Positions 10,546 to 21,920 of a stretch of 64,000 nucleotides of DNA are shown here, one piece after another; position 1 is the stretch's first letter, and each line of letters opens with the position of its first letter. The notes beneath the pieces are model-generated. The model was not told where the DNA came from. It saw only the letters and a program-made list of their open reading frames with translations, and searched no databases. This DNA comes from Shinisaurus crocodilurus (taxonomy: Eukaryota > Chordata > Lepidosauria > Squamata > Shinisauridae). Position numbers and translations under genes: made by a program. The stretch spans positions 223,106,467 to 223,170,466 of the forward strand of contig CM037880.1 in assembly GCA_021292165.1 (NCBI GenBank), written 5' to 3'.

Positions 10546-11263
10546 CAGAAGAGGCTGACTTTATTCTTTGTTCGCCACACCGCCGCCTGGCCCCTGGCAC
10601 GGCTGCAGAGAAGGCCCAGTGAGGAGGGAAGGTGAAGCGGCAACCACTGGAGGGGGTTTTCGAGGCCAGAAAGGGGTGCAGAACGGAAGGCAGGCAGATC
10701 CCTGCCGTGGGCCGCCCACAACCCAGCTGGAAGTTCTCTTGTGAAGCCTCCCCCCCCCATGTTAACTATGCACTGCAAAATTCATAGACGCAAAAGATGT
10801 CCGGAGAGGCTCTCTCCTTAGATGGCCTTTTAAAGGGGTTAGACACGTTCTCATCCTTGGAGAAGAGGTCGGGGGGGGGCTTGTAGCCCCCTCCTTGTGA
10901 GGAAAGGCTAAAATGTTTGAGGTTTCCTTGTAGGCTAGAAAAGAGATGAGGGTGATAGGGGCTTATGAAAGTATACGCACAGTGTGGAGAAAGGGGACAG
11001 AGAGACGTTATTTTCCCTCTCTCGTCATAACCCTAGAATTTGGTGTCAACTGGTGCGACAGACAGACAAGACAGCAGGTGCAGGATAGGCAAATGGAAGA
11101 ACTTCCTCCTGCAACTCATGGTTAATTTTGGGAATTTGCTGGCCTGGCTGGACCAGAGTGTACTGATGGCCAGTCGTTGACAGGATTTTAAAAGGGCTTT
11201 AGCCAAACTCAAGGAAGAGGAGGAAGCGGGGGGGAAAGAGGCCTGTTTGTTTGCTTGTTGCAT

Positions 11264-11508
11264 TTATTTATTTATTTATTTATTATTGATTAGATTTATA
11301 CCCCGCCTTTTTTCCTGCAAGGAACCCAAGGCAGCTTACATAATCCTCCTCTCCATTCCATCCTCACAACAGCCCTGTGAGGTAGGTTAGGCCAAGAGTC
11401 AGTGGCTGGCCCAAAGTCACCCAGTGAGCTTCATAACTGAGGGGGACTAGAACCCGGATCTCCCGATTCCCAGTCCAGCACTCTAACCACTATACCACCC
11501 TGACTAAA
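11264..11508 (-). mobile_element. CORE-SINE, full length
   Basis: Minus-strand member with tail (TTTA)n at 11264-11284, CORE block CCCTGTGAGGTAGGTTAGGC, and head ending near CACTATACCACCCTG. Confidence 0.88.
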
Positions 11509-11972
11509 TGGACCTTTGATCCAGCCTCAGGGGCTCTTATGTTCATGCCAGGAGGAAAGATATCTCAACATAGCTGTTAGCCCTGATCGCTAATGAAACC
11601 TCCATGTTTAGAAGCAGAGTATCTCTGGAAATAAAACGCTGGGGTCAAAGAACAGGGGAGGAAAGGCTGTTGCTTTCATGGGCCTGTTTGTGAGTCTCCC
11701 AGAAGCCTGCAGCTAGTGGCCACCGTCAGAAATTCGGTGCCACAAAACTGCAGGCAGAAGAGGCAGACTGGTGGTGAGGCCCCTGGCACGGGGAAAAGGA
11801 CATGGATCCACCTTTAGGGGTCAGATCGGTTTCGGATTTCAGCCAGGTGGGGAAGCCAACGCGCAATCGCCTCTTCCTCATCAAGGGAGGTGCAGCGTCA
11901 GCAGGCGAGACCGGTGCCTTTCCTCAGGAACTGGTTGATCAGCAGGTCGCAGGGGATGCTCAAGGACAGGCA

Positions 11973-12006
11973 CAGGAGGAGGAGGAGGAGGAGGAGGAGG
12001 AGGAGG
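11973..12006. repeat. (GGA)n microsatellite
   Basis: Eleven GGA units. It produces artificial poly-Glu and poly-Ser frames on the two strands. Confidence 0.95.
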
Positions 12007-12244
12007 CCATGTGGATGACAAGCCTCGGACAGCTAGAGCCAGCTAGGGAGCAGCACAGGGAAGGAGGGATCTGGCTTACGCACAGCAGGAAGGAGCTGGT
12101 GCATTTTGGGGGGGGGGGTGTCAGAAACACAAGCCAAGGGATACCACCCTGCAGGAAACTCATTTCCAATACACGCTCATTGGCGTACAGAAGCACAGGC
12201 ACCCTTCTCACACACACACACACACCTGAATGTCATTTAGGGTG

Positions 12245-12547
12245 GAATCATAGATTTCATAGATTCGATCTGTTGTTTTTTTTTGCGTTCGCAAACGGTG
12301 CGCGCACACAGAGCTAAAAAGGAGGACGTTCGCGAACAGACTCGCGTGAGCCCGAAAAAGGCGAGTTTGCTCTTGCTGAACGGTTCCTGAAAAATTCTCA
12401 CACAACCCTAGCACTTTGAGTCCAACCCCCTGCTCAGTGCAGGAAACTAGAGGGGTCTCCCATCCAAGTAATAACCAGGCCTGCCTGACCCTGCTTAGCT
12501 TTCCATGCTCAGACAAGCTGAGCCAGCGTAAACCACAGGCCTGTATC
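12245..12547 (-). mobile_element. 5S rRNA-derived SINE with a replaced tail segment
   Basis: The minus-strand head is complete (12545-12440: TACGCTGGCTCAGCTTGTCTG, AAGCTAAGCAGGGTCAGGC, TACTTGGATGGGAGACC). The tail is broken after GGGGGTTGGACTC. About 140 bp of unrelated CpG-rich sequence with an internal A9 run follows, and then the terminal AATCTATGAAATCTATGATT reappears. The expected 30 bp between the breaks are gone. Confidence 0.8.
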
Positions 12548-12914
12548 AGAGGAGCTGGATAAGAGTGTCCGAGGTGGTGGCATTCCCGTGCCATTTATAG
12601 TTCTTTGTTCTTCCTCCCTTGACTGATGCAACCAAAATAAATTGTGCAATGTAGGAGAAAAATCATACAAACAAGGCTCACATTTTATTATGGCATTTCA
12701 TTGGTTTTTCCTGTTGCATTTTTAAAATATATATCTCTTAACTGTACTGTTATGATGTTTTATTAGTCGTCACCTTGAGCAACATGATGGAAAGGCGACA
12801 GACAGATAAATACCAGGAATAAAATAATAATTGGCATAAATTATACAGGGCACGGCATTAAGCTTTCCTTGTGGTGGAGTTTGGGTTAGCGTAGAACATA
12901 GATTTGATACATAA

Positions 12915-13085
12915 GCACAGATTATTTATTTATCCTTTTTTTATCCTTCTCCTCAGCCAAAAAGGCTCCCAGAGCAGCTTACATGCAGTCAGTAAAACAA
13001 GACAGCCCTTCCTGCCTGCAGGCTTACAATTTAAAAAGACACAACATACAAGGAAAAGGAGATGGGGAGGGAAGAGGAAAAATTA
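12915..13085 (-). repeat. Interspersed repeat with L2/CORE-SINE type tail
   Basis: The same family as 1335-1500, in the same orientation, sharing GGCTCCCAGAGC and TTACAATTTAAAAAGACAC blocks and an AAATAAATAA tail (minus strand). Confidence 0.65.
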
Positions 13086-13089
13086 AGCA

Positions 13090-14289
13090 CTTTCAACAGG
13101 GCTGATGGAATGGCCCTGCTTCCCCTCTCATCTCCTTCTGTATTACATGCAGCCCCACTCTGGAGGGATGAATTCAAAAGCTCTGTTCACATCCAGTGTG
13201 TTTCATCAGCTGCATGGCTTAGATGAGATGAACCTTTGGGTCTTATGCACCTGATGAGTTGATTAGGCTCACATGCACCCAGCCTTGATTGCTGAGTAGA
13301 TAGATGGACACGGACTGGATACAGCAGAGTCATCACCTTGCCAGACCAGATTAATTGCGGCACACATCTCATAGGCATCACTCCTGCAGCGTTGCCTGAC
13401 TTGAGGTGAGTTTAGGAGGATCCAGGTGTCAAAGATTTAGACCCAGATCTAACATTTTAAAGCATTGCTCAATTCAGTCCATCTGTGCAGATCCGGGTAA
13501 ACTTCTGGGCAAGGAACAAAAGGAAAGGATTGCCTGGGCTGTCTCTGGGGCTTAAGGCAGACAGGGAAGAAATGACGTGAGGCAGTTGGTTTGGAATCCA
13601 CCGATCCATCACAACAAATTCTCTTTGGTTCCTTGGCCTGGAGTCCTCTTTATCTAGGGCCATTTACCCGATCAATGGGACCCTCTCAGACACCCCACTC
13701 TCCAAAAAGAACATTTACCCAAATGAAACATTTATATATGCATTTGATCTCGAAAATGTAATTACCAGGGCCCAAGCCATTGATCGTGTCAGGGGTTTAT
13801 TGACAGGTGTCTGTGATTGATAGGTTACTGCAAGGAGAGTCCTTATCTGACTCTCCTAAGCAGGCGCTCGCAATGGACAGGTAACGGACAGATGAGTTGC
13901 CCGGCCGTTCCCAGTCCATTCCGGTAATATGACTGCCCTCCAGTGCGCCCGGCTGGAGACAGCATTCTGTGGAACCCCTTTTGATGAGGAAGGCATTTTC
14001 CCCCATGTAATTTCAGGTGTGGGCTTTAAAAAAAAAAAAAGTAAGTAACCCTTCAATATTAGAAGTGTCCAGGAATCCCAAGCCCTGTCCCCAAACTTTG
14101 GAGCCGCAACCCCTATCAGAGTTCAGGCACAGTTGCAGCATGGCTGGGATTTGGGGCGGCTGCAAGGAATGGAGTCCCACCACCCGTCTTTGACTTAACA
14201 CAGACGGACCTTTATCAAGCGGCAAATTGCCACTGTCGGGGCAGGGGGGGGGGGCATGATATGGCTTGCTAGGCCAGTCCTGATTGGCT
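13090..14289. other. Unique DNA, possible regulatory block
   Basis: No repeats or exons. 13690-13870 is non-repetitive with TATATGCATTTGATC and GTAATTACC motifs and could be a conserved non-coding element; untested. Confidence 0.25.
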
Positions 14290-14505
14290 CTATGCTACCT
14301 CCAGGATCACAGGCAGTATATGCCCGTGTACACCAGTTGCTGGGGAACATGGGCGGGAGGGTGTGGTTGCACTCATGTCCTGCTTGTGGGTTCCCCGTGG
14401 GCAGCTGGTTGGCCGCTGTGGGAGCAGAATGCTGGACTAGGTGGACCCTCGGTCTGATCCAACAGGGCTCCTCTGACGTTCTGATGTTCCCATGTTCACT
14501 TTTGG
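14290..14505 (+). mobile_element. CR1-like LINE 3' end (TTCTTATG-tailed family)
   Basis: A plus-strand fragment with the same blocks as the 35.5-36.2 kb copy: GTTGCTGGGGAACATGGG, then GACTAGGTGGACCCTCGGTCTG, ending in GACGTTCTGATGTTCCCATG, a decayed terminal repeat. No usable coding frame remains. Confidence 0.7.
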
Positions 14506-14698
14506 TTGCAGGATGGAGCACCATCCCTACGAGGGAAGGCGAAAGCATTTGGAGCTTTTCAGTTTAGGGGGGAAATTACTTAACGATAACAACAACAACG
14601 ACAAGAACAACAACAACCTTTATATATCACCTTACTTCCTAAAAAGCCATCAAGGTGGTGCACAGCAGTTTAAAACAATAAAAACTTAAAACAAAACA

Positions 14699-17153
14699 AT
14701 CATAGAATCATAGAAAAGTAGAGTTGGAAGGGGCCTACAAGGCCATCGAGTCCAACCCCCTGCTCAATGCAGGAATCCAGGTCAAAGCATCTCTGACAGA
14801 TGTCTGTCCAGCCGCACCTTGAATGCCTCCAGACTGGGAGAGCCCACCACCTCCCTAGGTAGTTGGTTCCATTGTCTTATTGCTCTGACAGTCAGGAAAT
14901 TTTTCCTGATGTTTAGGTGGAATCTAGGTTCCTGTAACTTGAGCCCATTATTCCGTGTCCTGCAAACTGGGATGAATGAGAAGAGATCTTTGCCCTCCTC
15001 TGTGTGACATCCCTTCAAATACTGGAAGAGTGCGATCATATCTCCCCTCAGCCTCCTCTTCTGAAGGCTAAACATGCCCAGTTCTTTCAGTCTCTCCTCA
15101 TAGGGCCTTGTTTCCAGTCCCTTTATCATCCTTGTTGCCCTCCTCTGAACCCTCTCCAGTTTGTCTATGTCCTTGTTAAAGTGAGGTGCCCAGAACTGGA
15201 CGCAGTACTCAAGATGAGGCCTAACCAGTGCCGAGTAAAGGGGAATTATCACTTCCCGCGATTTGGAAGCTATACTTCTATTAATACAGCCCAAAATTGC
15301 ATTTGCCTTCTTTGCAGCCACGTCGCATTGCTGGCTCATATTCAGTTTGTGATCTACCACAATTCCAAGATCCTTCTCACTTGTAGTATTGTTGAGCCAA
15401 GTGTCCCCCATTCTGTAACTCTGCATTTGGTTTCCTCTCCCTAGGTGCAGCACTTGGCATTTATCCCTGTTAAATTTCATTCTGTTGTTTTCGGCCCAGC
15501 GCTCCAGCCTATCGAGGTCACTTTGAATTTTGTTTCTGTCTTCCAGAGTATTAGCTGTTCCACCCAACTTTGTGTCATCTGCAAATTTGATAAGCATTCC
15601 CTGTACCTCCTCATCCAAGTCATTAATAAAAATGTTGAAGAGCACCGGGCCCAGGACCGAGCCCTGTGGTACCCCGCTCGTTACCTCTCCCCAGTTTGAG
15701 AAGGAACCATTGATAAGCACTCTTTGAGTCCGATTCTTTAGCCAATTGTGGATCCACCTGATAGTTGTTCCATCTAGCCCACTCTTAGCTAGCTTACTAA
15801 TCAGGATATCATGAGGCACTTTGTCAAAAGCTTTGCTGAAGTCCAGGTATATAATGTCCACAGCATTCCCACAGTCCACAAGGGAGGTTACCCGATCAAA
15901 AAATGAGATCAGATTAGTCTGACAGGATTTGTTCTTGACAAATCCATGCTGGCTTCTAGTAATCACTGCATTGTTTTCAAGGTGCTTGCAGACTGACTTC
16001 TTTATAATCTGCTCAAAAATCTTCCCCGGGATTGATGTCAGACTGACTGGCCTATAGTTCCCAGGTTCCTCCTTCCTGCCCTTTTTGAAGATGGGAACAA
16101 CATTTGCCCTCCTCCAGTCGTCTGGCACTTCACCTGTCCTCCATGATTTCTCAAAGATAATAGACAGTGGTTCTGAGAGTTCTTCTGCCAGTTCCTTTAT
16201 TACTCTAGGATGCAGCTCATCAGGCCCTGGAGATTTAAACTCGTTCAGAGTAATCAGGTGCTCCTTGACCATTTGCCTATCAATCTCAAGCTGCAATTCT
16301 GCCCCTTCAGTCTGCACTTCAGGTTTGCCAGGGGGGTCATAGACCCTCTTTTGGGAGAAGACCGAGCCGAAGTAGGAATTGAACACTTCTGCCTTTTCTT
16401 TGTCTTCTGTTATCAATTTGCCATCCTCATTGCGTAGTTGAACCACCAGTTCTTTCTTCTGTCTTTTACTGTGCATGTATCTGAAGAAAGCTTTTTTGTT
16501 GCTTTTAGCATTCCTCGCTAACCTTAGCTCATTCTCAGCTTTAGCCTTCCTGACACTATTCCTGCAGTTCTGTGCTACCTGCCTGTACTCTTTCCCTGTA
16601 GCCTGTCCTTCCTTCCACTTCCTATACGTGTCCTTTTTTGTTTTCAGGTCATCTTTGAGTTTATTGTGAAGCCACATTGGCTTCTTCTGTTGCCCTCTGC
16701 CTTTTTTCCTTGTGGGAATTGTTTGCAATTGTGCCTTTAAAATTTCCTTTTTTAAAAACTCCCACCCCTCCTGGGCTCCCTTTCTCGTGAGAGTCACTTG
16801 CCATGGGATCTTACTAATCATTGTTCTGAGTTTGTTAAAATTGGCTTTCCTAAAATCCAGGGTACGTGTTTGGCTACACTCAGCTTTTGCTTCTGTTAGA
16901 ATCAAGAACTCAAGTATAACATGGTCACTTTCCCCCAGAGTTCCCGAAACTGCCACTTTATCCACTAACTCGTCTCTGTTGGTTAGAATCAGGTCAAGGA
17001 TAGCCGATCCTCTAGTTCCTTCCTCCACTTTCTGTAGGAGGAAGTTATCTGCAGCACAGCTCAGGAATTTCTTGGAGGGGCCATGTTTGGCTGAATAAGT
17101 CTCCCAACAGATATCAGGGAAATTGAAGTCTCCCATTACTACCACATCGTGCC
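14699..17153 (-). mobile_element. CR1 LINE, 5'-truncated, with an unbroken ORF2 frame
   Basis: The minus strand reads as one open frame of about 790 codons ending at 14782. In order it shows the C-terminal part of an APE endonuclease (GDFN at residues 9-12, LDLILTN near 54-60, SDH at 77-79), a complete reverse transcriptase (LDFSKAFD from about 438, GVPQGSVLGP from about 495, catalytic FADD at 525-528), and the CR1 C-terminal region with QWNQLPREVV. The element ends in the CR1-type terminal repeat ATTCTATG at 14699-14715 and has no poly-A. It is cut at the 5' end just before GDFN, so no natural start codon or ORF1 is present. Absence of any stop in 2.4 kb indicates a recent insertion. Confidence 0.95.
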
Positions 17154-17330
17154 TCAAAAAATATCAGGGGCATCTGATCAAAGATGATAAAATTATGCCT
17201 GCTAAACAGAGAGGAAATGGACAGAGAGAGAACTTCCCCACCAGCACCACCACCACCACCACCACCATACCAGTAAAACCGGGGGTCATCCAATGGAAAT
17301 TGAGGACAGACAAAAGAAAGTCCTTCTAAC

Positions 17331-17400
17331 ACAGCCTTCCCCAACATGGTGCTCTCCAGATGTGTTGGACTGCAATACCTATCACTCCCAGCCAGCATGG
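17331..17400. mobile_element. Half of an old fold-back MITE
   Basis: CAGCCTTCCCCAACATGG then GGACTGCAATACCTATCACTC and CCAGCCAGCATGG. The second arm is replaced by an A-rich stretch. Confidence 0.65.
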
Positions 17401-17783
17401 CAAAAAAAAGATAAAAAAATAAAAATTAAGTGACTGCTGCCACCTCCCCCAGTAGGGCCCCCACACTCCAAACGTGACTGAACATTTGCACAGACCCCTT
17501 AAACTGACCCATGGTTTTTTTCACACAGCCTCTTCACATTTGGCAACGGGAGCTCCACCCACCCACCCACCCCAATATTTGGGTCTGTGCTGCGGCAGCC
17601 CAGCATGAGTTGACTAGTGTTGGAAGCAGATATAAGGAAGTAAAAGGCGAACACAAAGACAACCTTTTACGAAGTGGTAACTTATCACGGAATTATTGAT
17701 GGAAGCCATGCAAAGGAAGGGGTGGGGAACGCAAGTTTGCAAATGCAGGAATACTACACTGGCTTATTTAAAAAATGCAAAGA

Positions 17784-17811
17784 ACACACACACACACACA
17801 CACACACACAC
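17784..17811. repeat. (CA)n microsatellite
   Basis: Fourteen CA units. Confidence 0.95.
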
Positions 17812-17878
17812 CTCAGCCACTCACATTGATTAGCAGGGGGCAGGCGCTTCACTGGGACTTCTCCATTCCCAATGGATT

Positions 17879-17976
17879 CACTCATTCATTCATTCATTCA
17901 TTATATTTATACCCCGCCTTTTTTCCTGCAAGGAACCCAAGGTGGCTTACATAATCCTCCTCCTCCTCTCCTCTCT
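17879..17976 (-). mobile_element. CORE-SINE 3' part
   Basis: Only the tail (ATTC)n, TATACCCCGCCTTTTTTCCTGC and GGCTTACATAATCCTCC remain on the minus strand. Confidence 0.8.
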
Positions 17977-18027
17977 CCCTCGGATCGGCTGTCTCCCCCT
18001 CAGCCACCCTTCAAGGAGCCCCAGAAT

Positions 18028-18075
18028 GGCCAAGAGCACAATCCTATGCATGTTTAGACCCCAAAACATCCCCCG
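18028..18075. mobile_element. Left end of a palindromic MITE
   Basis: AGCACAATCCTATGCATG with TTTAGACCCC only; the rest is unrelated. Confidence 0.5.
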
Positions 18076-19021
18076 TGCTATTGTGGTATGCATTCAACAG
18101 CTCTGCCAGGGGGGGGGGGATTCTGCTCCTAATAACAAGCCTTGATTGGCCTTTCATGGCCCCTGTCTTCTTGCTGTTGTTTTTTGTTTTGTTTTGTTTG
18201 CTTTAAAAAGAACAATAATCAGAATCTTTCCCCCTAATATTTCTGAAGGAAACCTGACCAGCTCAGATACCGTTAAGCTGTCTACAGAGCAGGAGTAATG
18301 GCCACCCTGAGCCCAGTAACGGCCGCCAGGCTTACAATAATAACACACCAAATGTATCCCTCAGGTGGGGTGAAAATACCACTGTAATATCACAAGCGCA
18401 TCCAAATTGGAAAAGGATGAACAAAGGGCCGGGCCTGGTACAGGGAGAGAACAACGGAAGATGCCGGGGCGCGAGGATACTTTCCCCCACTGAGTGAAGG
18501 CCCAGAGGAGATGCTCAGAAGCCTTCTTCTCTTAAGCGGCACTGCCGGGGAACGGAGCCCTGTTGTTGCAGAGGTGAGCAAAGCGTAAGGGAGTCTGGAT
18601 GACCGTGGGCCACGCGAAGTGCCTGGCATCCACTGAAATTGCAGGCCAGGGACAAGCATTCTGAAAGCTGGTTTTGGACATTTGCTGAATTCCACCACTG
18701 AGTCTCCTTAGTCAGAGAAGGCCCAGAAGTGGGCCAGACGCATCTGGGCACATGTGATGTGAACACAACACATCTGTCTGGCCCCATGCTCCTCTGGTCT
18801 GGAATCAGGAAGGATTTTCCCTCCAGGTCAGATTGGCCAGTGACCATGTGGTGGGTTGGGTTTTGTTTGCTTTTGCAGGGTACACTTTACCTTCTTTTGC
18901 AGGGTTGAGTGTTTTGTTTTGTTTTTGCCTTATTTATTTTATTAGTTTATTTGTAAAATACCCAACTGGCAAATGCCTTCAGGATGGTTTACAATCATAA
19001 AACCAAACAACAATAACATCA

Positions 19022-19535
19022 TCATCATGGTGCTGGTTTTGACCTATAAAGACCCACACGGCTTGGGACCACAATACCTGATGGAACGCCTCTCCCAACC
19101 ACAATCTACCCGTACACTACGTTCAACATCTGGGGCCTTCCTCCGACTGCCACCTCCACATGAGGCTCAGAGGGCAGCGACGACAAGGGAGAGGGCCTTT
19201 TCTGTGGTAGCCCCCCCAACTGTGGAACAAGCTCCCCCCTGAGGTCCGCCTGGCGCCAACTCTATTATCTTTTTGGCGCCAGGTTAAGACTGCCCTCTAC
19301 GTTGAGGCTTTTAATAATTAAATGGTATATGGTTGGGTGGTAAATTGTTTTTAGCAGCCGTGTTTTATTAACTTGTTTTAGGGATATTTTTTAAATTGGT
19401 TTTTAAAATGTCATAATGTTTTATTGTTTATATTTTTAACTGTATTTTATTGTTTGTTTGTTTTTAATTTATTGTTGTACACACCGCCCAGAGAGCTTCG
19501 GCTATTGGGTGGTATAGAAAATGAATGAATGAATG

Positions 19536-19537
<2 letters not shown>
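19022..19537 (+). mobile_element. L2 LINE 3' end
   Basis: A decayed C-terminal L2 frame (LVLTYKDPHGLGPQYL...RERAFSVVAPP) is followed by an AT-rich 3' UTR. The usual end ACCGCCCAGAGAGCTTCGGCTATTGGG is present, then (ATGA)n running into an (ATC)n tract. Coding is broken by frameshifts near 19215. Confidence 0.85.

Positions 19538-19595
<58 letters not shown>
19538..19595. repeat. (ATC)n microsatellite at an L2 end
   Basis: Nineteen ATC units just after (ATGA)n at the L2 3' end, probably grown from the LINE tail. Confidence 0.95.
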
Positions 19596-19610
19596 ATCCT
19601 GTATCTCAGA

Positions 19611-19832
19611 GCCAGCATGGTGTAGTGGTGAGTGTTGGGCTAGGACACGGGAGATCTGGGTTCTAGTCCCCACTCGGCCATGAAGCTCACTGGGTGACTT
19701 TGGGCCAGTCACTGACTCTCAGCCTGACCTACCTCACAGGGTTGTTGTGAGGATAAAGTGGAGAGGAGGAGGAGGAGGATTATGAAAACCACCTTGGGTT
19801 CCTCACAGGAAAAAAGGCTAGAAATAAATAAA
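19611..19832 (+). mobile_element. CORE-SINE, nearly full length
   Basis: Head AGCCAGCATGGTGTAGTGGTG, B box GGTTCTAGTCCCC, CORE block ACCTACCTCACAGGGTTG, tail AAATAAATAAATA. It follows the (ATC)n tract. Confidence 0.9.
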
Positions 19833-19880
19833 TACGTGGAGGGGGGGGGGCTTTCTTCTCGTATGGGAAACGAGAGCAAC

Positions 19881-19997
19881 TTGTGGCTCCGCAGATGTTT
19901 TGGCCTACAACTCCCATGATCCCTCAACCATTGGCTATCCTGGCTACTGCTGATGGGAACTGTAGGCCAAAATACCTGGAGGGCCAAAAGTTGCCCG
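19881..19997. mobile_element. Old fold-back MITE
   Basis: Arms GGCCTACAACTCCCATGATC and GATGGGAACTGTAGGCC with loose termini. No duplication was found. Confidence 0.65.
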
Positions 19998-20631
19998 CCC
20001 CTGGAGAGAGAAGGGAGTGGTGTCCACTGGGCCCTCAGTGAGGAGAAAGATGTACAGGGTGAGGTCTCATCCAAGGAACCCACAAGAAGAAATGTCCACT
20101 CCAGGATGGGCTCGAATGGTATACAGTTTCTATCTGACCAGCTTTGAAAATGCACTGGGGTGTTTTGGGTGCCCCCCTCCCCTTCCACTTCCCTAGTATG
20201 TGCAGCTTCATCCCAGAACAAAGCGATACACCATTTTTAAACCGCAGGCATTTGGAAATGTATTTTCCCTGCAGGAAATGGTGTGACTTGAGATCACGTC
20301 CAGCCACCTCTTGTGGTTGAGAGGAAGGTACCCCAAGCCCTCCCTGTCCTGGGGGAGGGGGTCAGAGCAGCAGTGCGTGGACCCACCTCCCCACACACAC
20401 ACACCCTCTGGCAGCCCACTTGCACAAGCTTTGTCTGAGCCACGCTTTGTTTACCTATTCAATATCAGAGAGCAATTCCCACTGCAGCCAGAGCATTACA
20501 CGCTGCGACCTGAGTGCAAACTCAGCAAAAGGTGATGTTTCTCTGCTCTTAAAGGGGCACATGATGCATCCGTCTGCAGCATCTCCAGGCACACATGAAC
20601 ACTAAAGGCTGGTAGCACACAGACCCTAAGT

Positions 20632-21546
20632 CAGTGATGGCAAGCCTATGGCATGGGTGCCACAGCTGGCACGCAGGGACCTCTCTGCGGGCACTCGAGC
20701 CATTGGTCACCAGATCGCAAAAAGACTGTCCCCTTCTGCAAAACACTAATGATCTTTTTCTTTCTCACAGTGTGGAACAGAATGATTTTATTCTAGAATT
20801 CCTGTTACAGAATTCTTTTCTACATTGCTATGACACATTTAAAAGATTTTGAAGAATGATGCACAGAGCATGGCTTGGATGTAAAGCCCTAACAGTTGAC
20901 CTGAGTGCTGCATGTGTTGCTCTCAAACTGAGTATGAGCCAAGGTTTGACAAATTATCAGCATGCATGCAATAGCAAAAATCACATTAATTGTGCAAAAG
21001 CATGCCCAATGCAAACTTTTACCTAATGCAGTGTTTGCAGTCCAAGACACAAAGTGTTTAAAATGTGTTAAGCACGTTTAGTTTTCTTGTTTATCTTGCT
21101 CATCCTAGTACAGGTTGACTTTTACTTTTACTAATCCGACACCTGTAGAAGCAGGGAAAGGACCCGGAGTAAAGCTTGCCCCATACAATTTCAGTCTGGC
21201 ATATAATCATATTACAAGTTGAGAATCCCTTATCCAAAAATACATGTGCCTAATTATTTAAAAAGTTTGTATAAATTCCCTTCAGGCTATGTGTACAATG
21301 TAGTACTATAATAATTTTTTGAGTTGATTTTTTTTTCAACAAAAAACTTTGTATCATTGAAAGCTCTGTTATTGTGTTTTTCTTTTAAGACAAAAGATGT
21401 TAATTAGTTCGGACAACTGTATGAGTTGTTTTTCTAAAACTAAGTTTAATTGCAGTGTTTAATTGCAGTGTTGGCACTTTGAAATAAGTAAGTTGGTTTT
21501 GTGTTGCAGTTTGGGCACTCGGGCTCAAAAAGGTTCGCCATCACTG
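20632..21546 (-). mobile_element. Non-autonomous hAT element, 915 bp
   Basis: Ends CAGTGATGGCAAGCCTATGG and AAAAAGGTTCGCCATCACTG. Flanks CCCTAAGT and GCCTAAGT agree 7/8 after a one-base offset. Internal sequence is AT-rich with no transposase frame. Orientation is set relative to the 39.6-kb copy, whose ends are reversed. Confidence 0.82.
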
Positions 21547-21750
21547 CGCCTAAGTGGATACCAGATGCATCTTCCCACACTGGCAGATGGGTGCATGCAT
21601 GTACGCGCACACACCTGTTGTAAACAGCCACATGGGTGCAAAGCCTGCAGTGCAGACATTCACCCCAACTGCTGAAGTAATGCACATAACCATCTGAAGA
21701 AGGCCCCACCCCCAATAAGACCAGTTCAGCCAGACTCAAAAATTATACAG

Positions 21751-21920
21751 GCCTGTGCGTGTGGCTCACACCGGCTCAGCTCGTCTGAGCGTGGGAAGCT
21801 AAGCAGGGTCAGGCCTGGTGATTACTTGGATGGGAGACCCCTCCTCTAGTCCCCTGCATTGAGCAGGGGTTTGGACTCGATAGCCTGGTAGGCCCCTTCC
21901 AACCCTATGATCCTATGATA
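21751..21920 (+). mobile_element. 5S rRNA-derived SINE with CR1-like tail
   Basis: One of the two best-preserved heads here: GTGTGGCTCACACCGGCTCAG, then GGGAAGCTAAGCAGGGTCAG and TACTTGGATGGGAGACC. The tail ends CCCTATGATCCTATGATACC. Confidence 0.92.

Noticed and set aside
11802..12317. A 171-codon frame with a poly-Glu run as a host gene
   Set aside because: The run is a (GGA)n microsatellite; there is no domain, splice signal or codon bias, and the frame enters a SINE tail.
17155..17157. A natural start codon for the CR1 frame
   Set aside because: The base triplet at the frame start reads TTG and lies at the truncation point; the real start is upstream in a full-length element.
21781..21840. 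A 5S rRNA gene
   Set aside because: Only the internal promoter region resembles 5S; the 3' part is CR1 tail, the T-run terminator is missing and copies are dispersed, so these are SINEs.
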